From assembly GCA_934702165.1 (NCBI GenBank), contig CAKUYG010000006.1, positions 1 through 32,054 of the forward strand: a stretch of 32,054 nt of DNA, written 5' to 3'. The DNA is from an uncultured Bacteroidales bacterium (GTDB lineage: Bacteria > Bacteroidota > Bacteroidia > Bacteroidales > UBA932). Below the pieces are notes generated by a model. It was given only the letters and a program-made list of their open reading frames with translations. It did not search any database and was not told the DNA's origin. The position numbers and the translations under genes were made by a program. Numbering within the stretch: the stretch's first letter is position 1; each line of letters opens with the position of its first letter. Shown here one piece after another: positions 23,914-31,847 of this stretch.

Positions 23914-25695
23914 ATGGCTAAAGAGATAAAGTTTTCCCTTGTATATAGGGACATGTGGCAGTCCTCGGGCAAATACCAGCCCCGTGTGGACCAGCTTGTC
24001 AGGGTGGCTCCGGCCATCATCGATATGGGATGCTTCGACCGTGTGGAGACCAACGGCGGAGCGTTCGAGCAGGTGAACCTCCTCTACGGGGAGAACCCTA
24101 ATGTTTCGGTCCGCAAGTGGACGGCCCCATTCCATAAGGCCGGCATCCAGACCCACATGCTTGAGCGTGGTCTCAACGCCTTGAGGATGAACCCGGTACC
24201 GGCTGATGTCCGCGAACTCATGTTCAAGGTCAAGAAGGCCCAGGGCACTGACATCTCCCGCTCTTTCTGCGGTCTGAACGACCACCGCAATCTCAAACTT
24301 TCTGTGGAGTTCGCCAAGAAGGCGGGGATGATTTCCCAGGGCGCCCTGTCCATCACCCATTCACCTGTGCACACGGTGGAATATTATATGGGTGTGGTTG
24401 ACCATCTGGTCGAGTATGGCACCGATGAGATCTGCCTCAAGGACATGGCCGGTGTGGGACGCCCTACGTTCCTGGCACAGCTCACTGCCGACATCAAGAA
24501 GAAATACCCTCACATCAAGCTCCAGTACCACGGGCACTGCGGTCCGGGTTTCTCTCCGGCTTCAATGCTTGAGGTCGCCCGTGCCGGCATCGACTATATC
24601 GATGTGGCTGTCGAGCCTCTCGCCTGGGGCAAGGTTCATCCGGATGTCATCACCATCCAGCAGATGCTGCGTGCCGACGGTTTCCAGGTCAAGGACATCA
24701 ACATGGACGCGTATATGGAAGTTCGTCGCCTGACTCAGGAGTTCATAGATGACTTCCTCGGCTACTGGATCAACCCGAGCAACGCCCTGATGACCTCGCT
24801 CCTCGTGGGTTGCGGCCTGCCTGGCGGCATGATGGGTTCCATGATGGCGGATCTCAAGGGATTCAAGGCGGCTATCAACGCTTCCGAGAGGGCTAACGGC
24901 AAGCCGGAGAGCAGTCTCGACACGCTGATGGTCAAGCTGTTCAACGAAGTTGAATATGTATGGCCTCGCCTTGGCTATCCGCCTCTTGTGACACCGTTCA
25001 GCCAGTATGTCAAGAATACTGCACTTATGAACCTCCTTGCGCTGAGCCAGAACAAGCCGCGCTTCAGCACCATCGACAAGGACACCTGGGGCATGATCCT
25101 AGGGAAGATGGGCAAACTCCCCGGCAAACTCGCTCCGGAGATTGTGGCCCTCGCCAAGGAGAAGGGCATGGAGTTCTACACAGGCAACCCTCAGGACGAG
25201 TACCCGGACGAACTTCCGAAGTTCCGCAAGATGATGAAAGATGAGGGTTGGGACTGCGGTCAGGACGATGAGGAACTCTTCGAACTGGCCATGCACGAGC
25301 GCCAGTACCGTGACTACAGGAGCGGTGTCGCCAAGGAGAGGTTTAACAAGGAGCTCAATGATCTCAAGGCCAAGGCCGGCGCTCCGATCGTGGTGAAGCG
25401 CGCAGTGGTCGAGATGCCGGAGTTCGATATCGACAGTTATGTGGCCAAGTACCCTAAGGCCACACCGCTGCAGGCACCAGCCAAGGGCAAGATGCTCTGG
25501 CAGATTGACGTGGAGGATGATTCCATGGCACCTGTTGCCGGTACGGCGGTCAAGACGGGCGAGCCTTGCGGCTATGTCCAGACTTACTATGGCATGGAGG
25601 AGATCGTGCCTGCTGTTGGTGGGCGGATTGTCGCTGTCACAGCCCCTCAAGGCAAGGATGTCGTCAAAGGCGAGATCGTGGCTTTCGTGGAGTAG
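23914..25695 (+). CDS. Pyruvate carboxylase subunit B / oxaloacetate decarboxylase alpha-type carboxyltransferase
   Basis: The 593-residue protein has the carboxyltransferase barrel of the PycB/OadA/transcarboxylase 5S family: VYRDMWQSS at the start (metal-site Asp), SFCGLNDHRNL, CLKDMAGV (Lys carbamylated in relatives) and YHGHCGPG (metal-binding His pair). A conserved helical region follows. The last about 75 residues form a biotinyl/lipoyl-like fold (MAPVAGTAVKTGEPCGYVQ then GGRIVAVTAPQGKDVVKGEIVAF). The acceptor AMKM motif is replaced by YYGME, so the lysine is missing. Biotin would then have to come from a separate carrier. The reaction links pyruvate and oxaloacetate, but direction cannot be read from sequence. 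The ATG at 23914 was chosen because MAKEIKFSLVYRD is the family start. A terminator follows. Confidence 0.86.
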   Translation: MAKEIKFSLVYRDMWQSSGKYQPRVDQLVRVAPAIIDMGCFDRVETNGGAFEQVNLLYGENPNVSVRKWTAPFHKAGIQTHMLERGLNALRMNPVPADVRELMFKVKKAQGTDISRSFCGLNDHRNLKLSVEFAKKAGMISQGALSITHSPVHTVEYYMGVVDHLVEYGTDEICLKDMAGVGRPTFLAQLTADIKKKYPHIKLQYHGHCGPGFSPASMLEVARAGIDYIDVAVEPLAWGKVHPDVITIQQMLRADGFQVKDINMDAYMEVRRLTQEFIDDFLGYWINPSNALMTSLLVGCGLPGGMMGSMMADLKGFKAAINASERANGKPESSLDTLMVKLFNEVEYVWPRLGYPPLVTPFSQYVKNTALMNLLALSQNKPRFSTIDKDTWGMILGKMGKLPGKLAPEIVALAKEKGMEFYTGNPQDEYPDELPKFRKMMKDEGWDCGQDDEELFELAMHERQYRDYRSGVAKERFNKELNDLKAKAGAPIVVKRAVVEMPEFDIDSYVAKYPKATPLQAPAKGKMLWQIDVEDDSMAPVAGTAVKTGEPCGYVQTYYGMEEIVPAVGGRIVAVTAPQGKDVVKGEIVAFVE

Positions 25696-25720
25696 AGACA
25701 GGGTTTCCCGTATTTTCAAT

Positions 25721-25751
25721 AGCCCGGTCCCATGGTTTGGGACTGGGCTTT
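25721..25751 (+). terminator. Terminator of the carboxyltransferase gene
   Basis: A 12-bp stem (AGCCCGGTCCCA, 25721-25732, against 25738-25749 with one mismatched G.T-type pair) is followed by a short T tract, 25 bp after the stop. Confidence 0.75.
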
Positions 25752-25754
25752 GTT

Positions 25755-25769
25755 GTGACATTTTGTCAC
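25755..25769. promoter_or_regulatory. Palindromic operator candidate upstream of dnaK
   Basis: GTGACATTTTGTCAC is a perfect dyad of 6-bp arms, 9 bp upstream of the likely -33 box of dnaK. It is unlike the CIRCE element (TTAGCACTC-N9-GAGTGCTAA). Confidence 0.6.
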
Positions 25770-25778
25770 GATGGGGTG

Positions 25779-25809
25779 CTTGGCAAATGTTTTGATGTTT
25801 CTATCTGCG
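25779..25809 (+). promoter_or_regulatory. Candidate dnaK promoter
   Basis: CTTG (25779-25782), 19 bp, then TATCTGCG (25802-25809): partial matches to both boxes at correct spacing. A hairpin CCTGCCTCA/TGAGGCGGG (25811-25830) would lie at the very start of the transcript. Confidence 0.45.
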
Positions 25810-25863
25810 TCCTGCCTCAGGTGAGGCGGGAGAGTTTAAGTGAAATTAAAAAAACATTATATT

Positions 25864-27762
25864 ATGGGAAAGATTATAGGAATTGACCTCGGTACTACGA
25901 ACTCTTGCGTAGCCGTTATGGAAGGCAACCAGCCGACCGTAATCATCAATGATGAAGGTTCCCGCACCACTCCGTCAGTGGTTGCGTTTACAGAGAATGG
26001 TGAGCGCAAGGTCGGCAACCCTGCCAAGCGTCAGGCTATCACCAACCCTAAGAACACCATATTCTCCATCAAGAGATTCATGGGTGAGACCTACGATCAG
26101 GTTACCAAAGAAATCGCCCGTGTGCCTTATTCAGTAGTACGCGGTGACAACAATACTCCGCGTGTCGACATCAACGGACACCTGTATTCTCCTCAGGAGA
26201 TTTCAGCCATCATTCTTCAGAAGATGAAGAAGACTGCAGAGGACTACCTCCGTCAGGAAGTTACAGAGGCTGTCATTACTGTACCGGCATACTTCTCAGA
26301 CTCACAGCGTCAGGCCACCAAGGAGGCCGGTAAGATCGCGGGACTTGATGTGAAACGTATCATCAACGAGCCTACGGCCGCAGCCCTTGCGTATGGTCTG
26401 GACAAGAAGAACAAGAACATGAAGGTCGCCGTATATGACCTCGGTGGTGGAACTTTCGATATCTCCATCCTGGAGCTCGGTGATGGTGTATTTGAAGTCA
26501 AGTCCACCAACGGTGATACCCACCTTGGAGGTGATGATTTCGACCAGGCCATCATAGACTGGCTTGCTTCCGAGTTCGCCAAAGAGAACTCCGGCATGGA
26601 CCTCAAGAAAGACCCTATGGCTCTCCAGAGGCTCAAGGAGGCTGCCGAGAAAGCGAAGATCGAGCTTTCAAGCGCTGCGAGCGCAGAGATCAACCTGCCT
26701 TACATCACAGCTGTGGACGGTATGCCTAAGCACCTTGTGAAGACTCTTACCCGTGCCAAGTTCGAGGCTCTCTGCGACGATCTCTTCCAGAGGTCAATCG
26801 AGCCTTGTCGCAAGGCCCTTGCAGATGCTCACCTGAGCGCTTCCGATATTGATGAAGTCCTGCTCGTCGGCGGTTCAACCCGTATCCCTAAAGTACAGGA
26901 ACTTGTCAAGAACTTCTTCGGCAAGGAACCTAACAAGAGCGTCAACCCGGATGAGGTCGTAGCCATCGGCGCAGCCATCCAGGGCGGTGTGCTCGCAGGT
27001 GATGTGAAGGATGTCCTCCTGCTTGATGTGACCCCGCTGTCACTCGGTATCGAGACCCTCGGCGGTGTGATGACCAAGCTTATCGATGCCAACACCACCA
27101 TCCCTGTACACAAGGAGCAGGTGTTCAGCACAGCCGCAGACAACCAGCCTTCAGTTGAGGTTCGCGTGCTTCAGGGCGAGCGTCCTATGGCCAAAGACAA
27201 CAAGCAGATCGGTGTATTCCATCTCGACGGTATCGCACCGGCACCTCGTGGAGTTCCTCAGATCGAAGTATCCTTCGATATCGATACCAACGGTATCCTG
27301 AGCGTATCCGCCAAGGACAAGTCCACCGGCAAGGAGCAGCACATCCGCATCGAGGCCTCCAGCGGTCTTAGCGAGGAGGAGATCAAGAGGATGCGTGACG
27401 AGGCCAAAGCCAACGAGGCCGCCGACAAGGCCGAGAGGGAGAAGGCTGACAAGATCAACAGCGCCGACGCCAATGTCTTCCAGACCGAGAAGAACCTCAA
27501 GGAGTATGGTGACAAGATTCCTGCTGAGAAGAAGTCAGCTATCGAGTCTGCCTGCGCAAGCCTTAAGAAGGCCGTCGAGGAGAAGAACATCTCCGATATC
27601 GACCGCTACAGCTCTGAGCTTGAGGCCGCTTGGCACGCTGCCTCTGAGGATATGGCCAAGGCCGCACAGGGTGGTGCACAGGGTCCGCAGGGACCTCAGA
27701 ACCCTCAGGGTCCGGAAGCCCCTCAGGATGGCCCTCAGCCTGACTTCAGTGAGAACAACTAA
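25864..27762 (+). CDS. dnaK: Molecular chaperone DnaK (Hsp70)
   Basis: The 632-residue Hsp70 binds exposed hydrophobic peptides in an ATP-driven cycle with DnaJ and GrpE. The phosphate-1 motif [17 protein letters not shown] lies at 4-20. [12 protein letters not shown] and [13 protein letters not shown] complete the nucleotide domain, followed by the linker [19 protein letters not shown] and the beta-sandwich and helical lid. The C-terminal tail is unusual: GPQ/NPQ/APQ repeats (about 602-626) end in PDFSENN, without the EEV-type ending common in bacterial DnaK. The ATG at 25864 is the family start; an in-frame GTG at 25840 is not. It is single-gene, between two terminators, with a palindrome and hairpin upstream that may mediate heat-shock control. 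Confidence 0.98.
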   Translation: MGKIIGIDLGTTNSCVAVMEGNQPTVIINDEGSRTTPSVVAFTENGERKVGNPAKRQAITNPKNTIFSIKRFMGETYDQVTKEIARVPYSVVRGDNNTPRVDINGHLYSPQEISAIILQKMKKTAEDYLRQEVTEAVITVPAYFSDSQRQATKEAGKIAGLDVKRIINEPTAAALAYGLDKKNKNMKVAVYDLGGGTFDISILELGDGVFEVKSTNGDTHLGGDDFDQAIIDWLASEFAKENSGMDLKKDPMALQRLKEAAEKAKIELSSAASAEINLPYITAVDGMPKHLVKTLTRAKFEALCDDLFQRSIEPCRKALADAHLSASDIDEVLLVGGSTRIPKVQELVKNFFGKEPNKSVNPDEVVAIGAAIQGGVLAGDVKDVLLLDVTPLSLGIETLGGVMTKLIDANTTIPVHKEQVFSTAADNQPSVEVRVLQGERPMAKDNKQIGVFHLDGIAPAPRGVPQIEVSFDIDTNGILSVSAKDKSTGKEQHIRIEASSGLSEEEIKRMRDEAKANEAADKAEREKADKINSADANVFQTEKNLKEYGDKIPAEKKSAIESACASLKKAVEEKNISDIDRYSSELEAAWHAASEDMAKAAQGGAQGPQGPQNPQGPEAPQDGPQPDFSENN

Positions 27763-27803
27763 TAAGTCTTGGGCGTCTGCCTGACGCTTGAGCCTTAAGC
27801 GAA

Positions 27804-27838
27804 AGCCCGGAATGTCGAAAGACATCCCGGGCTTTTTT
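27804..27838 (+). terminator. Intrinsic terminator of dnaK
   Basis: AGCCCGGAATGTC (27804-27816) pairs with 27821-27833 with one mismatch around a GAAA loop and runs into six T. Confidence 0.9.
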
Positions 27839-27873
27839 GTGCCGCGCGTGCCCGCAAAGTTCTCCCGTGCATA

Positions 27874-27969
27874 AAACGGCCGGTTTTCTGTACGGCAAAA
27901 GGCCGTTTCCCGAACGAAACCATTCTCGCGAGGCATTTGGTACGGGAGAACAGGTTTTGCCGTACCAAA
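27874..27969. repeat. Two-hairpin intergenic repeat, copy 2
   Basis: AAACGGCC/GGCCGTTT (27874-27908) is followed by a 34-bp hairpin with perfect 10-bp arms (TTTGGTACGG 27936-27945, CCGTACCAAA 27960-27969) and a 14-bp loop. Copy 1 near 10.4 kb has the same 34-bp architecture and similar flanks (GCRAGGC before, AATTG..CAGG after). The gap 27839-28014 holds only this. Confidence 0.75.
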
Positions 27970-28014
27970 TTGGGCGGGCAGGAGTCCGGGCGCTTACGGT
28001 ATATGTGGGGATCG

Positions 28015-29418
28015 TTAAAGTTCTTTGCGCCAGCGGGCAAGAGGTATGCCGAGCTGGCCGCGGTATTTGGCGATGGTCCGGCGGGCTACCTTGTAGCCGT
28101 GTTTGCCCATCTCTACGACGAGCTGCTCATCGGTCAAAGGTTTGCGCTTGTCCTCGGCATCCACACACTCCTGAAGGACTTTCTTGAGTTCGCGCGTGGA
28201 GACTTCCTCGCCTTCTTTGTTCTCCATGCCTTCGGAGAAGAAGTATTTCAGCGGGAAGATGCCGAAATGGGTTTCGATGTATTTGCTGTTGACCACCCTT
28301 GAGATGGTGGAGATGTCGAAACCTGTCTTTTCGGCTATGTCTTTGAGCACCATTGGTTTGAGTTTGGTCTCATCGCCGGTCTCGAAAAAGTCGTGCTGGT
28401 ATTCGAGGATGGCCTCCATGGTACGGCTCAGGGTGTTCTGCCTCTGCTTCAGCGCTTCCACGAACCACTTGGCCGAGTCGAGCTTCTGTCGCACGAAGGT
28501 GGCGGCTTCTTTCTGGGCACGTTCGGACGAGCCCTTGGCCGAGAGCAGGAGGTCGGCATATTTGCGGTTGACCCTCAATTCCGGCACGGAGAATCTCGGC
28601 ATGGTGAATGAAAGTTCCCCGCCGTTGTCTTCCAGGACGAAGTCCGGCACTATCTGCTGGGCCTGGTCCTCGTATGATTCGCCGGCTTCCCCGCCAGGGG
28701 ACGGGTTGAGCCTGACTATCCTCGCCATGGCTTTCTTGAGGGCGTCCTCGCTGATTCCGAGTTTGGCGGTGATTTTCTTGAAGTGCTTGTTGGAGAACTC
28801 GGTGAAGCAGTCGGTGAGGATGCTGATGGCGTCCTTGACATCCTGAGTCTGTTTGCAGGAGCGGAGCTGGAGCAGTAGGCACTCCCTGAGGTCACGCGCC
28901 CCGACCCCGGTAGGCTCGAAATCCTGCACCACCTTGAGCATCTCGAGCACCTCGTCGGCATTGGTCTCTATACCGGCGCGGAACGCCATGTCGTCCACGA
29001 GGGACTCGATGTCGCGCCGCAAGTAACCGTCAGCGTCAAGGGAGCCTATGATGAAGGCGGCGATGTCGTACTGGTGTTTGGAGAGGTTGCGGCATCCGAG
29101 CTGGTCCATGAGCCCTTGGGTGAAGCTGTTGTGGACCGAGAAAGTGTTGTATTCCGGTCTGGGATCCTTGCCCCAGTTGTTGACTTTTGTGCGGTAGGAG
29201 GGTATATAGTCGTCGTCCTTGAGCTCGTCGAGCGAGACATCGCGGGCATCTTCCGGCTTGTCCGGATCCGGGCTGTCATCAAGCACGGGATTCTCCTCGA
29301 TCTCCGTACGGATACGCTGTTCCAGATCCTGGATCGGAAGCTCTATGAGCTTGATTGTCTGGATCTGAAGCGGTGAAAGCTTCTGTGTCTGCTTTATTTC
29401 GAGGCCTTGCTTGATCAT
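28015..29418 (-). CDS. rpoN: RNA polymerase sigma-54 factor
   Basis: The 467-residue protein has the Gln/Leu-rich region I (QTQKLSPLQIQTIKLIELPI), an acidic linker (residues about 47-70), the core-binding domain (GVGARDLRECLLLQL) and the DNA-binding part. The RpoN box ARRTIAKYRGQLGIP is near the C-terminus. It directs RNA polymerase to GG-N10-GC promoters and needs an enhancer-binding ATPase. The ATG at 29418 overlaps the SPOR gene stop by 4 bp, so it is the last gene of a lipoprotein-SPOR-rpoN operon. No sigma-54 activator is encoded in the window. One good sigma-54 promoter is found nearby, upstream of the FtsX permease. Confidence 0.97.
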   Translation of the reverse strand: MIKQGLEIKQTQKLSPLQIQTIKLIELPIQDLEQRIRTEIEENPVLDDSPDPDKPEDARDVSLDELKDDDYIPSYRTKVNNWGKDPRPEYNTFSVHNSFTQGLMDQLGCRNLSKHQYDIAAFIIGSLDADGYLRRDIESLVDDMAFRAGIETNADEVLEMLKVVQDFEPTGVGARDLRECLLLQLRSCKQTQDVKDAISILTDCFTEFSNKHFKKITAKLGISEDALKKAMARIVRLNPSPGGEAGESYEDQAQQIVPDFVLEDNGGELSFTMPRFSVPELRVNRKYADLLLSAKGSSERAQKEAATFVRQKLDSAKWFVEALKQRQNTLSRTMEAILEYQHDFFETGDETKLKPMVLKDIAEKTGFDISTISRVVNSKYIETHFGIFPLKYFFSEGMENKEGEEVSTRELKKVLQECVDAEDKRKPLTDEQLVVEMGKHGYKVARRTIAKYRGQLGIPLARWRKEL

Positions 29419-29960
29419 CGGATGACATCGGTATTGTCAAATTCCGTACCGCCGTGGGTCATGTCCGGCCTGCCGAGTGATGGGAAACGGAATTTGTCCC
29501 GTACAATGAACGCATCCGGAAAATCCGGCTTGAGCACTCTCAGCAGGGCCTCGGCTTCCACGCGCGTGCGGAAATCTCCCACCGAGACTTTGTAGTTGGG
29601 TGCGGAAAACGATCTGAATACGGGGATGTTGGGATAAATCGTATGAAATCTTGACATGACAGAGAGGGATTCCTCCCTGGCTGTCCGGCGGCTGTCGAGA
29701 AACAGTCTTATCCTGTAGCCGCTTATGGTCTTGGCGGCTCCGGTTTCAGCGGCGGAGAGCAGTGCTTTGCGCACTTCAGGGCTCTGCCGCACGATTATAT
29801 CCTCCGGAAGGACCGAGAAGATGTCGCGCCCATGCAGGGTTGAGTCTATCTGGACCTGCACCCCGGCCTGCTCCGCTTCCTCTCCGAGAGTGACATTCTG
29901 TCCTGAAAGGTTAAGCAGCGGCATGAGGGCCAGTATAAGCATGAGTATGGTCCGTTTCAT
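29415..29960 (-). CDS. Exported SPOR-domain protein
   Basis: The 181-residue protein has an N-terminal signal sequence (MKRTILMLILALMPLLNLSGQ) and a C-terminal SPOR domain: SGYRIRLFLDSRRTAREES, then PNYKVSVGDFRTRVEAEALLRVL and DAFIVRD. SPOR domains bind denuded peptidoglycan glycan strands, often at division sites. It is probably periplasmic. It lies 1 bp downstream of the LEA2-like lipoprotein gene and overlaps rpoN by 4 bp (ATGA), so coupled translation is expected. Confidence 0.86.
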   Translation of the reverse strand: MKRTILMLILALMPLLNLSGQNVTLGEEAEQAGVQVQIDSTLHGRDIFSVLPEDIIVRQSPEVRKALLSAAETGAAKTISGYRIRLFLDSRRTAREESLSVMSRFHTIYPNIPVFRSFSAPNYKVSVGDFRTRVEAEALLRVLKPDFPDAFIVRDKFRFPSLGRPDMTHGGTEFDNTDVIR

Positions 29961-29961
29961 C

Positions 29962-30429
29962 TTAAATCTTATCTATAAGTTCTTTAAGAGGCATGTCATT
30001 AATCTCTATCGTCTTTCCGACTCCGCCTCTGAGAGCCGGACGCGCGCTGACGGACAGGGTCATGTCCTGCATGTCGGCTTCGTTGCTCAGGAGCCTCAGG
30101 AGCTGGAAGGGGTTGAAACCTTCGGCGAGCCGTCCCTTTACCGGTATGTCATACTGCTTTTCAGAGTGGCCTTCGACCATGAGCTGGTCCGCGCTGAGGT
30201 AGATCATGTCCTGTCCCTTCATCTTGATCGTGGCGTTGAGGTTGGTCACTTCAAAGCCGACCGTGGGATTGTGTATGCCGATCTCCACCAGAGCCGTGAT
30301 CCCCGAAAGTCCCTGGGGGGCTATCGATACGATGTTGAAGGAAGTTATGCTTATGTCTTTCACCTTGCTGCCGCAGGCGGTCAGCAGAAGTGCGAAAATG
30401 GCGACAAATATGACTTTGAACCTCTCCAT
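29962..30429 (-). CDS. LEA2/WHy-domain-like lipoprotein
   Basis: The 155-residue protein has a lipobox at Cys19 (FALLLTAC). The mature part follows the LEA type 2 pattern: SGITALVEIGIHNPTVGFEVTNLNATIKMKGQ, then SEKQYDIPVKGRL and a final strand. Such domains are beta-sandwiches of unclear bacterial function, sometimes stress-linked. It is first in the operon with SPOR and rpoN. A TATCTTTG box lies 8 bp before the ATG, divergent from the miaB promoter. Confidence 0.78.
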   Translation of the reverse strand: MERFKVIFVAIFALLLTACGSKVKDISITSFNIVSIAPQGLSGITALVEIGIHNPTVGFEVTNLNATIKMKGQDMIYLSADQLMVEGHSEKQYDIPVKGRLAEGFNPFQLLRLLSNEADMQDMTLSVSARPALRGGVGKTIEINDMPLKELIDKI

Positions 30430-30437
30430 ACGAAATG

Positions 30438-30445
30438 CAAAGATA
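30438..30445 (-). promoter_or_regulatory. -7 box of the lipoprotein-SPOR-rpoN operon
   Basis: On the minus strand TATCTTTG matches exactly, 8 bp before the lipoprotein ATG. It lies 11 bp from the divergent miaB -7 box, so the two promoters share this space. Confidence 0.62.
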
Positions 30446-30456
30446 AGAAAAATCTA

Positions 30457-30464
30457 TATCTTTG
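30457..30464 (+). promoter_or_regulatory. -7 box of miaB
   Basis: TATCTTTG matches exactly and ends 9 bp before the miaB ATG, implying a very short leader or none. No clear -33 box is seen. Confidence 0.62.
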
Positions 30465-30473
30465 CCCCGGGAT

Positions 30474-31778
30474 ATGAATAAGGTATATATTGAGACATAC
30501 GGCTGCCAGATGAACGTGGCCGACACTGAAGTAGTCTTCTCGATCCTCGGGAAGGCAGGATACACCAGGACGGAAGAGATCGGCGAGGCCGATGTGATAA
30601 TGGCCAACACATGCTCGATACGCGACAATGCGGAGCAGAGGATATGGGGGCGGATTGATTTCTTCAACCTGCAGAAACGTTCCAGGCATGGCGTTGTCGT
30701 GGGAATCCTCGGCTGTATGGCCGAGCGCCTCAAGGAGGCCCTGCTCGAATCGGGCAAGGTCGATATCGTGGCGGGCCCGGACGCTTACCGCAACCTTCCT
30801 AGTCTGCTCGCGGCCGTGTCGGACGGGCATCCGCAGATGGATGTGCTCCTCTCTCGCGAAGAGACCTACGGCGACATTTCTCCGGTGAGGATGGACCGCA
30901 ACGGGGTGTCCGCTTTCATTTCTATCATGAGGGGCTGCAACAACGTCTGCTCATATTGCGTTGTGCCATACACGAGAGGGGCGGAGCGCAGCCGCGACTT
31001 CCGGACTATAGTCCGTGAGGCCTGCGAGTGCTGCCGTGCCGGATACAAGGAGATCACACTGTTGGGGCAGAATGTGGACTCATACCGCTTTGAGGATGTG
31101 GACTTTGCCAGGCTCTTGGCAATGGTCGCCGAGGCAGTGCCTGATATGCGTTTCCGTTTCTCCACGTCCAATCCGCAGGATATCTCGGACGATGTGCTCA
31201 AGGCCATGGCTTCGCACCGGAACATCTGCCACCACATACACCTTCCGGTGCAGTCCGGTTCGGACCGCATACTCGAGAAGATGCGCCGCCGCTACAGCCG
31301 GGAGTGGTACTTGTCCCGTGTGGACAGGATCCGCGAGATCCTCCCCGACTGCGCCATCTCCACTGATGTCATAGCCGGATTCTGCTCCGAGACGGAGGAG
31401 GACCACAAGGACACACTCAGCCTCTTCGAAAAAGTCGGATTCGACGCGGCCTATATGTTCTATTATTCTGAGCGGCCGGGGACCCTTGCCGCCAAGAAGT
31501 ATCCTGATGATGTGGACCAGCCTACCAAGACCCGGCGTCTGGAGGAGATCATCGCCCTTCAGAACCGGCTGTCGCTTGAAAGCAACCGACGGGATGTGGG
31601 GAAAAAGTTCCGCGTGCTTGTGGAGGGGCCGTCCAAGAAGAATCCCGACGAGCTCTGCGGGCGCAACCAGCAGAACAAGATGTGCGTCTGGCCGGACAAG
31701 GCCCACAAGGCAGGCGACTTTGTGGATGTGGTGGTGAACGATTGCACCCAGGCCACCCTGCTCTGCTCTTTGGTATAG
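30474..31778 (+). CDS. miaB: tRNA-2-methylthio-N6-dimethylallyladenosine synthase
   Basis: The 434-residue radical-SAM methylthiotransferase adds the methylthio group at A37 of tRNAs reading U-starting codons. The N-terminal cluster cysteines are in ETYGCQMN, ANTCSIRD and LGCMAER. The radical-SAM CxxxCxxC is in GCNNVCSYCVVPYTRGAERSR. NVDSYRF and HLPVQSGSDRILEKMRRRY are MiaB signatures, and a C-terminal TRAM domain (FRVLVEGPSKKNPDELCGR) completes it. The ATG at 30474 is preferred over a TTG at 30462 that overlaps the -7 box. A 7-bp stem (31763-31783) spans the stop codon, and GACCTC/GAGGTC (31796-31817) follows. Confidence 0.96.
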   Translation: MNKVYIETYGCQMNVADTEVVFSILGKAGYTRTEEIGEADVIMANTCSIRDNAEQRIWGRIDFFNLQKRSRHGVVVGILGCMAERLKEALLESGKVDIVAGPDAYRNLPSLLAAVSDGHPQMDVLLSREETYGDISPVRMDRNGVSAFISIMRGCNNVCSYCVVPYTRGAERSRDFRTIVREACECCRAGYKEITLLGQNVDSYRFEDVDFARLLAMVAEAVPDMRFRFSTSNPQDISDDVLKAMASHRNICHHIHLPVQSGSDRILEKMRRRYSREWYLSRVDRIREILPDCAISTDVIAGFCSETEEDHKDTLSLFEKVGFDAAYMFYYSERPGTLAAKKYPDDVDQPTKTRRLEEIIALQNRLSLESNRRDVGKKFRVLVEGPSKKNPDELCGRNQQNKMCVWPDKAHKAGDFVDVVVNDCTQATLLCSLV

Positions 31779-31847
31779 AGCAGCCCGTTGACCATGACCT
31801 CCAGGCTTGGCGAGGTCTCTCTATTGAAAAACTTTATAATAATACTT

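Noticed and set aside
25755..25830. CIRCE element of HrcA at dnaK
   Set aside because: The dyad sequence and spacing do not match TTAGCACTC-N9-GAGTGCTAA.
27837..28302. Plus-strand ORFs of 116 and 121 codons between dnaK and rpoN
   Set aside because: They cover the repeat and then the antisense of rpoN; no domain or ribosome-binding signal.
31824..31846. E. coli-like TTGAAA...TATAAT promoter before radC
   Set aside because: Only a few bases separate the two words, far from 17 bp, and Bacteroidota vegetative promoters use TTTG/TAnnTTTG; AT-rich coincidence.
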